A stretch of 64,000 nucleotides of DNA, taken from the NCBI RefSeq assembly GCF_945859705.1, contig NC_079136.1:89961120-90025119 (forward strand). Reading direction: 5' to 3'. Source of the DNA: Episyrphus balteatus. Lineage: Eukaryota; Arthropoda; Insecta; Diptera; Syrphidae. This document shows positions 36,633-49,140 of the stretch, piece after piece. The notes under the pieces are model-generated. The model did no database searches. It saw only the letters and a program-made list of their open reading frames with translations, and was not told the origin of the DNA. Every line of letters starts with the position of its first letter. The stretch's first letter is position 1. The position numbers and the translations under genes are program-made.

Positions 36633-38049
36633 TTTTTTAAATAGTCTTCAGGCAAAAAAAAACTCCCTAAATATTTTTTTTTTTTTTTAAACAAAAAATC
36701 AAAATGAAATAAGTCCTTGCGTACTTTTCTCTTCTTTTTCGATATACCTAGAACACGCAAAAAGTGTTTTAGCTAGTAAATCAAAAATGTGTTGGTGTAC
36801 CTATAAAAAAAATTAAAGGTTACAAACAAAATACATACATAATTACAAAAAGAATGTACCTACATTTGTAACCTCTAAGGATCTATCCCTGCTAAATATT
36901 TGATCTTGAAACAAAACGTGTAACCTATTTTCATCCTCATAACTTTGAAAACTAAAAGCATTCTCCTTAAATAACAGTATACTTACATGTAAAGACTTTT
37001 AATATTAATAATATTTTTATTACATCATATACTTACTTGAAAAGTGCGGTCGGTTTAGTTAAAGTTATATTAAAATAATGAAATGAGGGGAAAAGTAGGT
37101 AAGCGCAAAAATAATGAAGAGTCTATAGATATATTCCCAAGTGGGACATTAGTCAAAAAAAAAAAAAACCACAGTAATAAATTTTCGAAAAAAAAAGACA
37201 GTGAAGAAAAAAAAATCCCGAAACCAAAATCCTTTGCGACATAAAGAATAACACGACATGTCCCCTGCTCATACAAAACGCTTCCAGAGGGATCCCTTTT
37301 TTGTGCGGAAAATATTGTGTTATATATTCTTTGTTCATTGAAATTCTTGAAATGAATTCCTTTATTCCAGAACGCTTGTGTTCACTTCGTATACGAATAA
37401 CATACAGACTTTTGTATGTATGCACGTATAAATATATAACCACAAAATTAGTATATCACAGTTTTATATATTTTTGCATTTTTGCACCAAGGGAGCGAAA
37501 GAAAAAGCTTATTCAAACGAAACGAAACGAAACAAAACAAGCAAAGTATTTAAAAATAAAAATTGAAAGACACACACGAGAGATACGTCAGACCAAATCC
37601 CTGGTAGAGAGAATAAATGGGGAAAAATACATTCTTGGGAATAATGTTGGTATCCCTACATCATTCGCTATTAAAAAGTACTCAGTACTTTTTTCAGGAT
37701 CAACGGGTGCATTTATTTGAATTGAAATCCTAAGGGCGCTTAAATTTGAAATTGAAATTAAAATCATGTTAGGTTCAATTTGCAAAATAAGACGAATTTC
37801 AATCACCCCTAAGCTACGACACTATTGTTGGTTCACACATCTTAATATCAAATTTTGAAGTCTTGCAGATTTTTTTGCACCCAGAGGTGACCAAAACGGG
37901 GCTCAAGTTCAGTATCAGCGTGTAAAAGCTGTCGAATGATTTTTGTCTTATGCACTAAAGACCCGAGGCTCAAATACCACAAAAGGCCAATACTTTTTTA
38001 ATTTAATGTTTTTTGCTTAAAAATAATTTTTTAATCATTTCTTTATCTG
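36633..38049. other. Intervening sequence, nothing recognised
   Basis: A 139-codon ORF at 37301-37720 (plus) is overlapped by ORFs on the other strand, has biased AT-rich codon content and lacks splice or domain support. The 37720-37960 part is less AT-rich and probably single-copy. Confidence 0.4.
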
Positions 38050-38175
38050 AAGCACACAGTGTGTTTTCTTATGACGTTGTAACAAAAAATTATTATCTCT
38101 AAACCGACTTTACAGACGAGGAATGTTCTTTTTTCACTTAGAGGAAACTTCGAGGGGCACTGTGGCGTATGCGTA
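38050..38175. repeat. Dispersed repeat fragment shared with 46200-46300
   Basis: AGCACACAGTGTGTTTTCT, GACGTTGTAAC and ACTTTACAGACGAGG match, in reverse orientation, the text at about 46215-46300. The fragment ends in the CACTGTGGCGTATGCGTA motif at 38158. The family is unknown. Confidence 0.5.
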
Positions 38176-38429
38176 TTTTTTTTTTTTTTTTTTTGTATAT
38201 TATGAAAATATATTGATGCAAATTAATGTATTTTGAAGCAATTCATTATAGGAATTGATTTTATTATTGTTGAATATTTTATGATATTTCAAAAGTTTAA
38301 CATATAAAAAGCAGCACTTAAGGGCTAGTTTAAGTTTTTTTCACTTAAAATTTTAGCATAGAATAAATCTTATATCTATTATGCTTATGCACCATTTTTT
38401 AAATTTCCGACCGTAAAAACAATCGATCT

Positions 38430-38980
38430 TGAAAAAAACAGTCAGACATGACATTACAATGATATTTAGAGAATTTCAAATAGGTGTCAGTGTGTCTGTT
38501 TATCTTTAGATACATAACATGAGATACAGCCTAAGCCGCTGGAAGAATTTTCTTCGAATTGTGTAGTTAATAGTTATGAGTGATTCCCTATTTATTTGTT
38601 TAATCCGTTGAACCTTGAAGAAAAAACCTTATTTTTAAAATAAAAAAAAATTGTACCTATTTAAAGTTACCACCAATTTAGACGTTGTTTTGCTTATAAA
38701 TTCCTCGTAAACGACTGCTCAGATTTCAACGAATACAGAAGCATTTAAGTATCACTTTTATTTCTTCAAAAAAAAAAAAAAAAAAAAAACGCGTTTTTGG
38801 ATTTTTTTAACTATTTCAATTTTTTCTTTTGAAATTTTGTTTTTAAGTATTATTTTGAAAAGTCTTAAAAAATAGAAATATTTAATAAAAAATGTATTTG
38901 GAAACAAACTTTTTTTCAAAATGCTATGTAATTTAGTACTTCTTCTTTTATTTTTAAACATTCAGAGTCTTATGAGAATA
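38430..38980 (+). mobile_element. Degenerate family A-like copy
   Basis: The order of landmarks is that of family A but eroded: ACATGACATTACAATGAT (38446), a GTCAGTGTGTCTGTTTATC relic of the microsatellite, ACAGCCTAAGCCGCTGGAAG, GTGATTCCCTA, and the AACGCGTTTTTGGATTTTT body phrase after a long A run (38767-38790). Neither terminus is recognisable. It represents an older insertion than copies 1-5. Confidence 0.6.
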
Positions 38981-38990
38981 CAATAAACTG

Positions 38991-39549
38991 ACACAGTATT
39001 GAATAAATTCTTTTTTATTTCATTGATCACGTTGAAAACTGACTCGTGATCATTTAATCGTAAAACAATAGGTACCTCGAATGCCAATTCGTCGAAAGAC
39101 AAAAAGTGGTTTCGTTTTATTTTGTTTTACTTTCTCGAGAACTTCAAGACATTTTTGAATCGGGTTTTCTGTGTTTTCTAAACAAATACCTATAAGAATT
39201 TAATTTTTAAAACAAAATTCGTTCTTAATTACATACAATTTTGAAAGAAATAGTTTGAATTTTTTTGTGGATTCATATTTGGAGGCTGACTCTAGCAGAA
39301 ATTACTTTGTTAAAAAAAAAAATATTTTCTGTTTAAAAATTGCTTTGATAATTTTAATGTTTGTCCTAACTCTAAAGGAGAACTTTTATTTTTACTATAA
39401 ATAAAAATTCTCTTAACACATCTCTAAGTATTTTTTGTACACCAAAAAATCAACCTTCTCAAGTAAAATTGAAATCATTTTTTTTTTTAAGTTAAATAAA
39501 AAAAAAAAACCAGCCCTGCACCAATACCATTGGGCTAAAAGTTGATTGT
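38991..39549. other. AT-rich intervening sequence, nothing recognised
   Basis: No repeat or coding signal seen upstream of the candidate exon. Confidence 0.45.
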
Positions 39550-39780
39550 TTGTTTTGCGACAAGTGTGGTTCCATTTTTTTGAGAAAACACCTATACCCG
39601 TCGCCAAAATATGTTACCATAATCAAACCAACAAAGTTCTATACCAACTTCGCTACCACTCACACAGTGGCCACATCCAACGCATTTTGCACCCAGAATA
39701 TGAATTATAAGCGGTCGCGACAGCATCCCCTACAGATGCTGTCCCATCGTTTGGTATTCGAATTTCAAAATTTTTCAGGG

Positions 39781-39963
39781 ATGCGCGTCACGAAAGCCTT
39801 CCAAAAATGGTTTTCTCACATAAATTCCAAACATAAGCGAGAAATGAGAACCACCTTAGATATATTCGTTTTCAGAAACGTTTTCCAGCGATATGTGGTT
39901 TACCCGAGAGGGTTTCCATTTTTGATATGGATCGCTATGTTTAGTTGGAACTGTTCCAGCATT
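39781..39963 (+). CDS. Candidate coding exon, 61 codons, basic N-terminus and membrane-like end
   Basis: An AATTTTTCAG acceptor at 39769-39778 is followed by GG and an ATG at 39781. The frame runs 61 codons to a strong GTAAGT donor at 39964, ending in phase 0. The text starts MRVTKAFQKWFSHI, is rich in Lys/Arg in the middle, and ends with the hydrophobic stretch GFPFLIWIAMFSW plus an NCSS glycosylation-like site. That fits a signal anchor or an uncleaved signal sequence with the protein continuing in the next exon. The same frame stays open upstream to about 39550, which I read as 5' untranslated or intron. GC content is clearly above the flanks. I do not recognise the family. It could be the first coding exon of the gene whose lectin-like exon is at 56548, but that exon needs a phase-1 partner, so another exon would be required. 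Confidence 0.5.
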
Positions 39964-42900
39964 GTAAGTTAAATGAAGGAGAAGAGTTCCCTAGTCCTTA
40001 TATTATTGCCGCGAACCTTGGATGTAAGTAAAGGTCGTTCATTATCAAAAAAAAAAAAAAAAAAAAAAAAACATGGGGATGACGCTGTTTATATATGTGG
40101 TTTGAGTAGTCTGTGAAACTTGAATTTTATTTCTATATAGATATAGAAGAGGGAATGTACCCGAAGTTAAAATAAGTAACTGAAAGTGTGTTTATTGGTT
40201 GGTCCTTGAAAAAGCACAAAGTAAACAACATACAATCCTCCATTGTGTTATTGTGTACCAGCTATATCGGGTAGCTTTTCTTGTATAGTTTTTTTTTTTT
40301 GTATTTATTTATTTTTTACCATGGGAAATTGAGTGACACTAATGAGCTGATTTAATGTGTTTTTAATTTGAAGTTCTTTGCCCTTGATTTACGTTGTGGA
40401 ATTTAATTTAATAATAAACATGGAAAGTAAAGACTTTAACGCGTTGATTTAATTGAGTCTGGTAAGGCGAAAATCAATTAAAGGCTTTTATTTATTGAAC
40501 AAAACATGATCTTTGCAACACTAACATTAATTTTGGCCTGGCGGAAGTTATTTATTTGAACGCTTTTATAGCCATCCAGATTTAATAGTAAAACACATTT
40601 TGAAATTGCAAATTAATTTTGTGAGTGTTGCTTTTTGAGGTTATGGTGGTTCTACAATATTGTTCTTAAGAAACTCACACAAACGTTAAAAAACGTATTC
40701 TTTCTTTCATGTACCTAAGATTGAGGTACCAGGGTACACCCTTTTCTTTTAATGCAAGAAAATGATAGTGATTTTATACTGACAGATGGTTTTCTTGCGT
40801 AGTTAACACGCCATTGAAATTATATGAGTTTTTATTGGAAGACATTGTTTTGACAGTATTAACTTGAATTTTTCTATAAAAAGAAAAATTGATCTTTTTG
40901 AAATAGAAACAAAAATATAGGTAATAATAAATAGTATTTAATAGTACCTAAGTTGCTCTTGGGAAGATCAAATAAAAAAAAATATTTTTAGAATGATTAT
41001 TTTGGGTTAAGTTTCAAAGTTCCGTTGCTGTAACAGCGAATGACTCAATTAAGTTCAAAACCAAATCACTATATCATTCATTCATCAGTTCAAACCTTTA
41101 GCATTAACTGCTTCGAGGTTTTGGCTTTGGATTGAATAAGTTAAATAATTAAGAAGTCATCAGTTAGCAAGCTCCTCAAGTAAAATGTTCACAATTAATT
41201 AGATAGCCATTTACAAATCATTTCTAATTTAACCTTGCGGTTATGTTAAGACTTCAATAAATTGCGCTCCTGCAGAGTACCCAATTCGAAGCTTTAATAT
41301 CACTCAAAAATGTTTTATGTATACTACACGTCAATTTTTGCAAAAAAAAATAATAAATAATATTATTTATAATGAACAGAATGCATTGCGGTTATAGTTG
41401 TTGTTTTTAACTATTCCTGAAAATCCCAGAGGATTTTGTTTCAATTTTTTTTTTTTTTTTTAATTACAAACAAACTATTTATTTTATTTATTTGTTTGGC
41501 TGTTTTTTTTTTTAATTTTCAATTGATGAATTTAGATGTTTTATTATTGTATTTTTGTATACTTGTGGCAATTATAATAAAAACAATTTTCGTGATGCAA
41601 AGAGATATTTGCTCAACTCATTGAAATATTGTTTGTTTACCTTGAAAATAAATTTATTTAGATTATTTTCTGAAATTCCTTTGAATTAAATTTTTTGTAG
41701 GTATATGCATTTCTATGCATAAAATGTTGGTTATTAATTTAAATTGTAATTTTATATGTTTATGGCGCTTTTTATTTCTATGAGCCAATCAAAAATCATT
41801 TGTTTATTTGACAAAAGTTAATTTAACTAATAAAAACCTTATTGAATATACACATATGCATAGGTACTAAATAAATAATACATTTTTGTTTACTGGTAGA
41901 GAGAGTACTTAAAGTACTTTAAATTACATTTTCACATATGTATTTAAACAAATCTCAAAATGATTTTATATATTTGTCAATACATTTAGTATGTTCATTT
42001 TTATTATTGCTGCATTTAATATTGATTTAATGCACATATGTATATCAATCAATATTTACTATACACATTCAAATGAATGGATTTCAGATTAAAGTTATTA
42101 AATAGAGAGATAAAATAAAAAAGTCTGAGTATATTTAGCAATTGTTACGATAAGATGAATTACTTAGGACCAAGTCGTGCCTTTATTTTTAGTGTAACTT
42201 AACACAAAAAATTGTAAAAAAAAATCAAAAAACATTGGTCATTTGTTAAGTCAGTTTAAAAAAGTTAAGGTGCTTCAAATAAATAAAAAAATGATTTAAA
42301 AATTATTGTGAGCAAAAAATACCTTGGACCTCTGCACATAGGAGTTTTTGCAGTAAAAACCTGGTCAAAAGTCGATTTTCTTAAAATCATAATTGACACA
42401 AAAAAAGTTGTCAAAGTGGGTGCAAAATAAATATTCCTAAAAAATGAAAGTTAACTGTTACATCTACCTCATTTTTATTTCAACGCGAAGTACTTTGATA
42501 AGTGTTATTCAATATGCGATATCAAAGTGTTGTGATAGAAATCAAAACAAAATTTAAATGGAGAATTCTTCTTCAGTTATTTATTAATGATATTAATAAA
42601 ATTTTGGGAATATTAGATGGTATTTTCTATTTCAATTCGGGCGTAGAACAAGTATATAAAATATTGTTATTTTTGTTAAGTCATTATTTGAACTTTAATG
42701 ATTTTGTTTTATTATACCCCGTTATTTTGCGATTAATTGAAACTTATGAGTTAGTTTATATATTCCTTAAACCAAATCAATAAAAATTGGGTGCTCTTAC
42801 GTGCTCTTTAGAGAATTGAGGGTCAATTAGTTTTTCACTTTCTAATAGAAAATACTCCTTACTTTATGCAATGTTTTTTATTTTTAAATTAAATTTACTG

Positions 42901-45890
42901 ATGTTATTAGAGTATTTTACTATGGGTAATCTTAAATAAGGTTGGGGAAGAGAGAAAAGTAACTGAGAATTGCGTACTAGGGATGAGGAACAAAATTTGA
43001 GAAAAATAATGTCGACAGTCGGAGTATTATAGGTCATTAATCAAATTTATGAGATTTTGATGAAAAAATAAAAATAACAAAAACTAGGTTTATATTGTAT
43101 TTTCTTGTAGGAATATTCATTTTAAACAGAGATAATAACAAAAACCACAAAAAATAATTATGGCCAGTTTTTTGATGAAAATACTGCTATATGCTCTGGT
43201 GCAAGACGCAGTTCGTTAACGGGTGTTTATGTTTTTTAAGCAATACGCTGAACTATATGTATTTGTATATAGATGTTTGAAGTTGGACCTGGCTTAATAT
43301 GACATGGTCTTAATATGAAATTTTCATCTCTGCTGCAATGTCAACAGACTTAGATCTTTTATGCATGCATCCAGCTTTCATTGATTTGTTAGACAATAGC
43401 ATGTTAAAAATTGTTGTGTTTTGAAAAAAATTATATCCAATTATTACCGGGCAAAAGGAAACTTTGGGAACTATATCCTACGTTATTTATTTTTTTAGAA
43501 ACTTGACATTCTTTAAATAATTAGGATAAGTTTATCCACTTTATATATGTAGCTCTGTAATCAAGAAAACTAAATTAATTTTCAAAATTATTATAGCTAT
43601 TTAATATAATCGTGCTAATTTGTTGATATATAATACACATCTATTAAACCTATTAGTAAGGTGAGTTTTTTTTTTAATTGTCCCTTAAAATTTTTTTCAT
43701 GAGCGTTTTTCAACACGGATTTTCTAAAAGCCTACACAATTGAAGTTAAAAATAGATCAATTAAGAGTTCTTCTACCTTTCTCTCAACTACAAAAAAAAA
43801 AAAAAAAACAAAAACTAATAAAAAATTCAAAAAAATAATCTTTTATTCACAAAGCAACACCCCAATCCAATTAGTCTTCAACTTATAACAACCCTTCCAA
43901 CTCGCAGCCTCAATTCTCCAATCAAAATCTCGTGTGAGCACTTCGATCAAAAGAAATATTCCTTAATTTAACATATAACATCCATCTAACCCGTTTATTC
44001 AGTTTTGTTATTCAAAGTGTTATAAACTCAAAGTAACCAAATCGTTTCCATGCTCCAATTGAAAATGATAAAGTCACAGATGTCTTTCTCAAAACGAACG
44101 CAATTGTAAATTGCCTTTATCTGAATTCTTTTTATAACATGTAGGTATAACGAGTATAAGCCCATACAATATTTTATATTCCATTGAAAAAAATTTTATA
44201 AAAAAAAGAAAGAAAACACAGAAAACAAGCAATTGAACTTGACTTCCTGTTTAGATAAGAATTTCATGCCCATACATTTAAGATGTTCATCTAAAGTGCC
44301 ACAACCAAACTTGAATTGCCTGCGGCAGACGCATTTGCACAAAGAAACTCATTGAAACTCTTGGTCCTTGGGGCTCAATCGATATGATATATAATTTTAT
44401 TTTTTTTGCTCAACAAAAAATATTATGTAGATAGGTGAGTAGGTATCTATATGTGTATATAAATTGAAAGAATGAAAAAGATCGGATTAAGAAGGTACAT
44501 ATTTGAATATTTTTAGGGTTATTACAAAGCGTGTTCGATACAAATGAAGAAAAGAAAAATAAAAAGAATACTTTTTGTGTACTTTCAATACGATTCCTGC
44601 GACGAGCACTCTTCATCCGTGTGAATGCAAAACCAATATCCAATATTATCCCTCGAGCAAATGTTAACGATTTACAGAAAAAAAAAAAGAATTCTTTTTT
44701 ATTTTAAACTTTCCCCGTTCACAGTGGCGGATTAGCCAACCATACTTTAAGCAGAGTAAACAAAAACAAAAGGACAATGAAACTTTTGTGTGTCTGGAGC
44801 TGAGATGCTCCTCAAGTCTATGCTTGGTTTAATCCCTTGGTTAAAATGCTAGATCTTGCTTAAGTTGGTAACGTAGACCTATGAATTTTTTGAGGGTAGA
44901 ATATGGATTCTTAGAACTGACAATAATCGAGAATTTTATTCAAATCTCTGAAGCGAAATGTTATTAAAAAAAAAATCTCGAAAAACAATTGACTTCTCAG
45001 ACAGCTTACAATATTTGAGTGCACAAAACTTTTGAATTGCACTTTGGTACAGCCCTGGCGATTAATATCCTTCCAACGGGGCCTACGCCAACATACCCTC
45101 GTGTCGTCGTCATTTAGTCTGTTCTACGAGACAAAAAAAAAATGAAAATGTTGTTTCGGTCCCTTGTTTTCCCTTGTAAGTCCTTTGGATTCGAATTGAT
45201 AAGTATTGTGTTCTATATAAAGATATACGCACTTTACACTCCTATATAAAAAGACAGAGCCGAACAGAGGAGATGTTTCCAATAATTTTTCATGAGAGCT
45301 TCCATATTTGACATCGCGCTGTTTTTATAGTGAAACAGAGATATTATTATCCCATATCTGTTCACCTGGAAAAAGACATGAACAGAATTCACTTTATGTA
45401 TACATCTCTGCACTCATAAAAAGGAGGAAAAAAAAACCGTAAGGATAAACAATATTTTTGTATCATTTGGGCGCCACGCTGGCTGGTTGGGGGGGAAAAG
45501 AAACCGAATTATAGTGAAACAATTTTATTTCTTTTTTTTATCATTTGGATAAGGTTATGACTGTAACGTTTTATAGAAAAGGTGCAGGATATGAAAAAAT
45601 ATATAAAAACATAAATGTGCGTAACTATATAAAAAAAAACATGATTGCAAAATATATAGTGGGAGTTCAAATAAAAGCAGTGAATTTGACATGAGATACA
45701 AAAAAAAAAAGAAAACTAATTTGAACATTTTGCGTTAGGTAGATTTTATTTTGTTTATGATTTTATTTCTTATAAATTTAAATAATAATTGAATTTTTCA
45801 TATATGTTTTTTTTTTTGTTTTTTAATTCATCTGCCATTTAAAAACTGTATTCATTGTTTTTGTACAGTTAATTTAAAATAAAAATAGGT
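39964..45890. other. Long block without recognised genes
   Basis: If the exon at 39781 is real, this is the start of its downstream intron. A 28-bp A run lies at 40049-40073. At 42173 the words CCAAGTCGTGCCTTTATTTTTA resemble a family A tail but lack the rest. 43840-44400 and 44980-45320 are less AT-rich and look single-copy. A 93-codon ORF at 42502-42783 is Ile/Leu/Phe-rich with no support. Confidence 0.45.
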
Positions 45891-46388
45891 CACTGTAGCG
45901 TATGAGTGATCTTTGTAAATTGTTCAGCTTCTTGCCCATTAATCAAACTAACTGACCACTCACTAATCATGACGTAAGCCAAATTAAATTTTGCAAACGA
46001 ATATGGACTTATGTTTTCTTCAGGAGCAGTTCCAACACCTAAAGTAAACCAAAATCCAAATCGTTAGAGCCGTATTCGAGAAAATTGAAATAACTCAAAA
46101 CAAAAAAAAAAATCAAATTTTTTTTAGGTATCCAAAAATGAAATTTTTTAAAATTTTGATTTTGATATAAATGCTATGCAAAACATAGAAAGTTTCCTTG
46201 AAATTTGTCAAAAAAAGGGCTTGTCTGTAAATCCGGTTTACGGACGATGATTTTACGTGATAACGTCGTCAGAAAACAGGTTGTGTGCTTTTGTTTAAAA
46301 AGAGTCAATTGAAGCCTTTACTTATTTCAAACAATCATAATTTACAAGAAAAAGCTAAAAAAAAATTCCTTATTTTATTTTCTCATTA
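45891..46388. repeat. Dispersed repeat fragment, unknown family
   Basis: It starts with the CACTGTAGCGTATGAGTGAT motif. It contains AATCGTTAGAGCCGTATTCG, a phrase shared with family A bodies, and a block (46200-46300) found reversed at 38050-38130. It adjoins the TTA-flanked element at 46389. Confidence 0.45.
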
Positions 46389-47197
46389 TAGGTAGGGTAA
46401 GCGGGGTTACATTTGACACCGGGGCACATTTGACACATTTCGGTATGATCGTGCCCTTAATTAACAGTAGTTTGGATGAAGAAAGAAGCTTAGTTTGATT
46501 TAAAGAAATTTTGCGAAATTTCGCAGTCTTTCATTAACTTTTCGCGGAGTACCACGTGTTTTCGTGTTTTCTGTATTTCTGATCTTATTTTTGACCACCA
46601 GTATGTAAGCGATTTCTGAACCTAATAAAAAGTTTTTTCAATGCTGAATCAATATTTTGATAGCACTATGCTTAAAGTTAAGTAAATTAAAACCAGCTTT
46701 GTAAAAAAATAGTATTAGTTATTGAAAAAAATAAGAAAAACAGTTATGAAGCTCCTTCGGGGCACCTTTGACTTTTGCAATTTGGGCACATTTTTACCTT
46801 GAATTTGGGAAATTATTTATTTAATAAATTATTTAAAAGTAAATCGACATCGATTAATTTTGATTAAGATTTAAATGGAGAGATTTTTTGAAATATTTTA
46901 TGGTTTTTGTTTTTTCTTCTTCTTTTTAGAAAATAAATTTTTTGATTTATTTTTTTCGTTATATTGTTTTTTTTTTCTAATTAAGTAATAGACGAGTAAG
47001 ATCCACTGATAGTTTTAAAAATTTAATGCACACGATGTGGGGTTTAATCCACCATTGTCTAATGTACCCCTTTTAAAGTCAAAAGTGCCCCGGGATCGGG
47101 GCACTTTTGACAAAATGACTTTTTTTAGAAAACATAATTTTTTTAAATGTTGTAATGTTGTAAAACAAAAAAAATTACTGTTAGTATAATCTTGAAG

Positions 47198-48074
47198 GGT
47201 TGGGTTCGATATTCCGCTTTTTATATTCCCGTTTTTTTAAATCCCGCTTTTAAAATCCCGTTTTTCATTATCCCGCTTTTTATAATCCCGCTTTTTAAAA
47301 TCCCGATTTTTATAATCCCGTTTTTTATTATCCCGATTTTGCAAGCAAAACTAGTTGTTTTATTTTATAAAATCGCGCGATTTTTTAAAATAAAACAACT
47401 AGTTTTGCTTGCAAAATCGGGATACTAAAACAAATTAAAAAATGAGACATTGTTCTAAACGCATTTAATTAAAAGCTTTAACAAAAAATATAATATATAA
47501 AAAAATAAGAAAAAGTAAGGAATGTGATACTAAAAAGAAATCAATTAACAAACTAATATTTACTTTAAAGTTTCAGAAGTTTCAAATCGTGATAATCCCA
47601 TAGATTAATAATAACATAAAATGATCACAACACCTTAAATTAAGAACACTCTACATAATCAAAAGAAATTTCATTTAAATATATTTCAACTTATATTTGG
47701 ATGCATTTCAACAATTTTGATATTTAAATAAATGAAATTTCTTTTACTTGTGAACTCAATTTAAGGCTTTAATCATTTTATATTTTTATAAAAGAAATAC
47801 CGTTTTCATTATGTGTTGAAGGTACATATTGTGTGGGCAAAAAAACAGTTTTACTAATTTTTTGTCTATTTCTCATGATTTTTTTATTTGTGAATTAAGC
47901 ATGTATTTTGTAAAAAAAATCGGGATTTTCGGGATTTGACGGGATTTTAAAATGCGGGATTTCAGAAAACGGGATTTAAAAAAGCGGTATTTTAGAAAAC
48001 GGGATTTTGAAACTTTTTTTTCGGGATTTTCGAAAAACGGGATTTTAAAAAGCGGGATTCCGATACGCTCCCAA
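47198..48074. mobile_element. Element M with ATCCCG-motif arrays, nested in N
   Basis: The ends GGTTGGGTTCGATA and, on the minus strand, TTGGGAGCGTATCGG are imperfect inverted repeats. The flanking 8-mers TCTTGAAG (47190-47197) and TCTTGAAT (48075-48082) match 7 of 8, as for a hAT-type duplication. The left subterminal part (47212-47340) repeats TTTTTAAAATCCCG about ten times. The right part (47918-48058) repeats the complementary CGGGATTTTAAAA. ORFs at 47192 and 47873 are translations of these arrays. A 96-bp perfect-looking hairpin is at 47329-47424. Confidence 0.72.
47329..47424. repeat. 96-bp hairpin
   Basis: The arms read TATCCCGATTTTGCAAGCAA and so on, meeting at AAATCGCGCGATTT. The complement runs out to TTGCTTGCAAAATCGGGATA. 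I see almost no mismatch over about 45 bp per arm, with essentially no loop. The outer bases use the ATCCCG unit of the surrounding array. Confidence 0.9.
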
Positions 48075-48364
48075 TCTTGAATAGTCAATAAATCAAATAC
48101 AAAACAAAACATTGGAAAACATAAACAGTTTTCGAAAATACAGACCTTTAAAAACTAAGTGTCAAATGTACCCCCTTCTCCCCTACCTATTAATTTTTTT
48201 ATTTTAAAAGCTTACAAAAAAAATTATGCAATTTAAAAGCCAAGTATTTCTTCTTTAGAATAAAACCATTTTTAAATTTGTATGCGCAAAAAGTTTAAAA
48301 ATAATTTATTGAAAACAATCATTTTCATCAAAAAAAGCAAAAAAAAACATGAATTTTTATCTTC

Positions 48365-49140
48365 TCACGTCATTAATTCCATTTTTTTCCCTAACAACCT
48401 ATAAAAATTTGTATACCATCTGAAAGCTTATTGTCTTTGTCTTAGCTTAAAATTTATATTTCGATCAGGTCTATGAGACATCTACAAAAAGAGCTAAATT
48501 TATACCATGTGAAAGCTTATTATTTCACCTATTTCACATATGACGTATCAATCTCATTTCAAAGATGTTTACAAGAGAAGTTAGAATTTTTTAAAGTCAA
48601 CCATGTCGAATTTCCAGAATGAGATTACGGTACTTCCCACACTGGTGGCTGTTCGGGGGGCAACAGATCTCCACTGGTGTTTTGAGGTTTCTCGATTTAA
48701 CATTGTGTAGCTTGTAGTTAGTCTACCGTTATGTGTAATATACCAAATTGTATCAGGATGCTTAATAAAATTTCTATCTGCTCTTGGTCAAAAGTTATAA
48801 CCCGTTGAATTCTAAAATTTTATTTTACCGTTATCTCAAAATTGTGTTTACGAAAATGATTGAAACTTCGCACACATTTAGTCGTGGTCATGGTCTATCA
48901 TTATACTTTATACTTTATTCCTGTATCTATTCAAGAAAAAAAGATAAAAATAAAAAACGATGAAAATCAGTCGATAACGGTAAAAAAACGTGTTTTTTAA
49001 AAACTTGTTTCTTCCGTTATTCAGTCAAAACTCACTAAACGATATGAATTTTTTGCACATGTATGCATAAGGCATGTTCTATAAGTTTGAGATTTTTTGA
49101 ACGCTCCAAAAAAAAGTTAAAAATCAAAAACTACCCAAAA
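48365..49140 (-). mobile_element. Family E copy 2, partial
   Basis: Read on the minus strand, it carries the tandem-unit block (AGCTCTTTTTGTAGATGTCT at 48481-48500 and a second, diverged unit near 48560-48585). The block CACCAGTGGAGATCTGTTG follows near 48665, then the TTACCGTTATCTC region (48827). It lacks the ACTTGC head and the microsatellite. 48640-48660 has a small GGGGGG-containing change relative to copies 1 and 3. The boundaries are approximate. Confidence 0.7.

Larger units (their letters stand above)
46389..48189. mobile_element. Element N with TAGGTAGGG ends and TTA duplication
   Basis: The left end is TAGGTAGGGTAAGCGGGG followed by TTACATTTGACAC. The right end, read on the minus strand, is TAGGTAGGGGAGAAGGGGG then TACATTTGACAC. 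TTA lies outside both (46386-46388 and 48190-48192). Internal GGGGCAC/TTTGACA words recur at 46427, 46760-46800 and 47060-47115, the last as an inverted pair. A TTA duplication fits a PIF/Harbinger-like element. It has no transposase. A second element (47198-48074) is inserted in it. Confidence 0.75.

Noticed and set aside
37301..37720. 139-codon ORF
   Set aside because: It is Lys/Ile/Tyr-rich AT-driven composition, overlapped by opposite-strand ORFs, with no splice or domain support.
42502..42783. 93-codon hydrophobic ORF
   Set aside because: The Leu/Ile/Phe richness follows from TTT/ATT content, with no supporting context.
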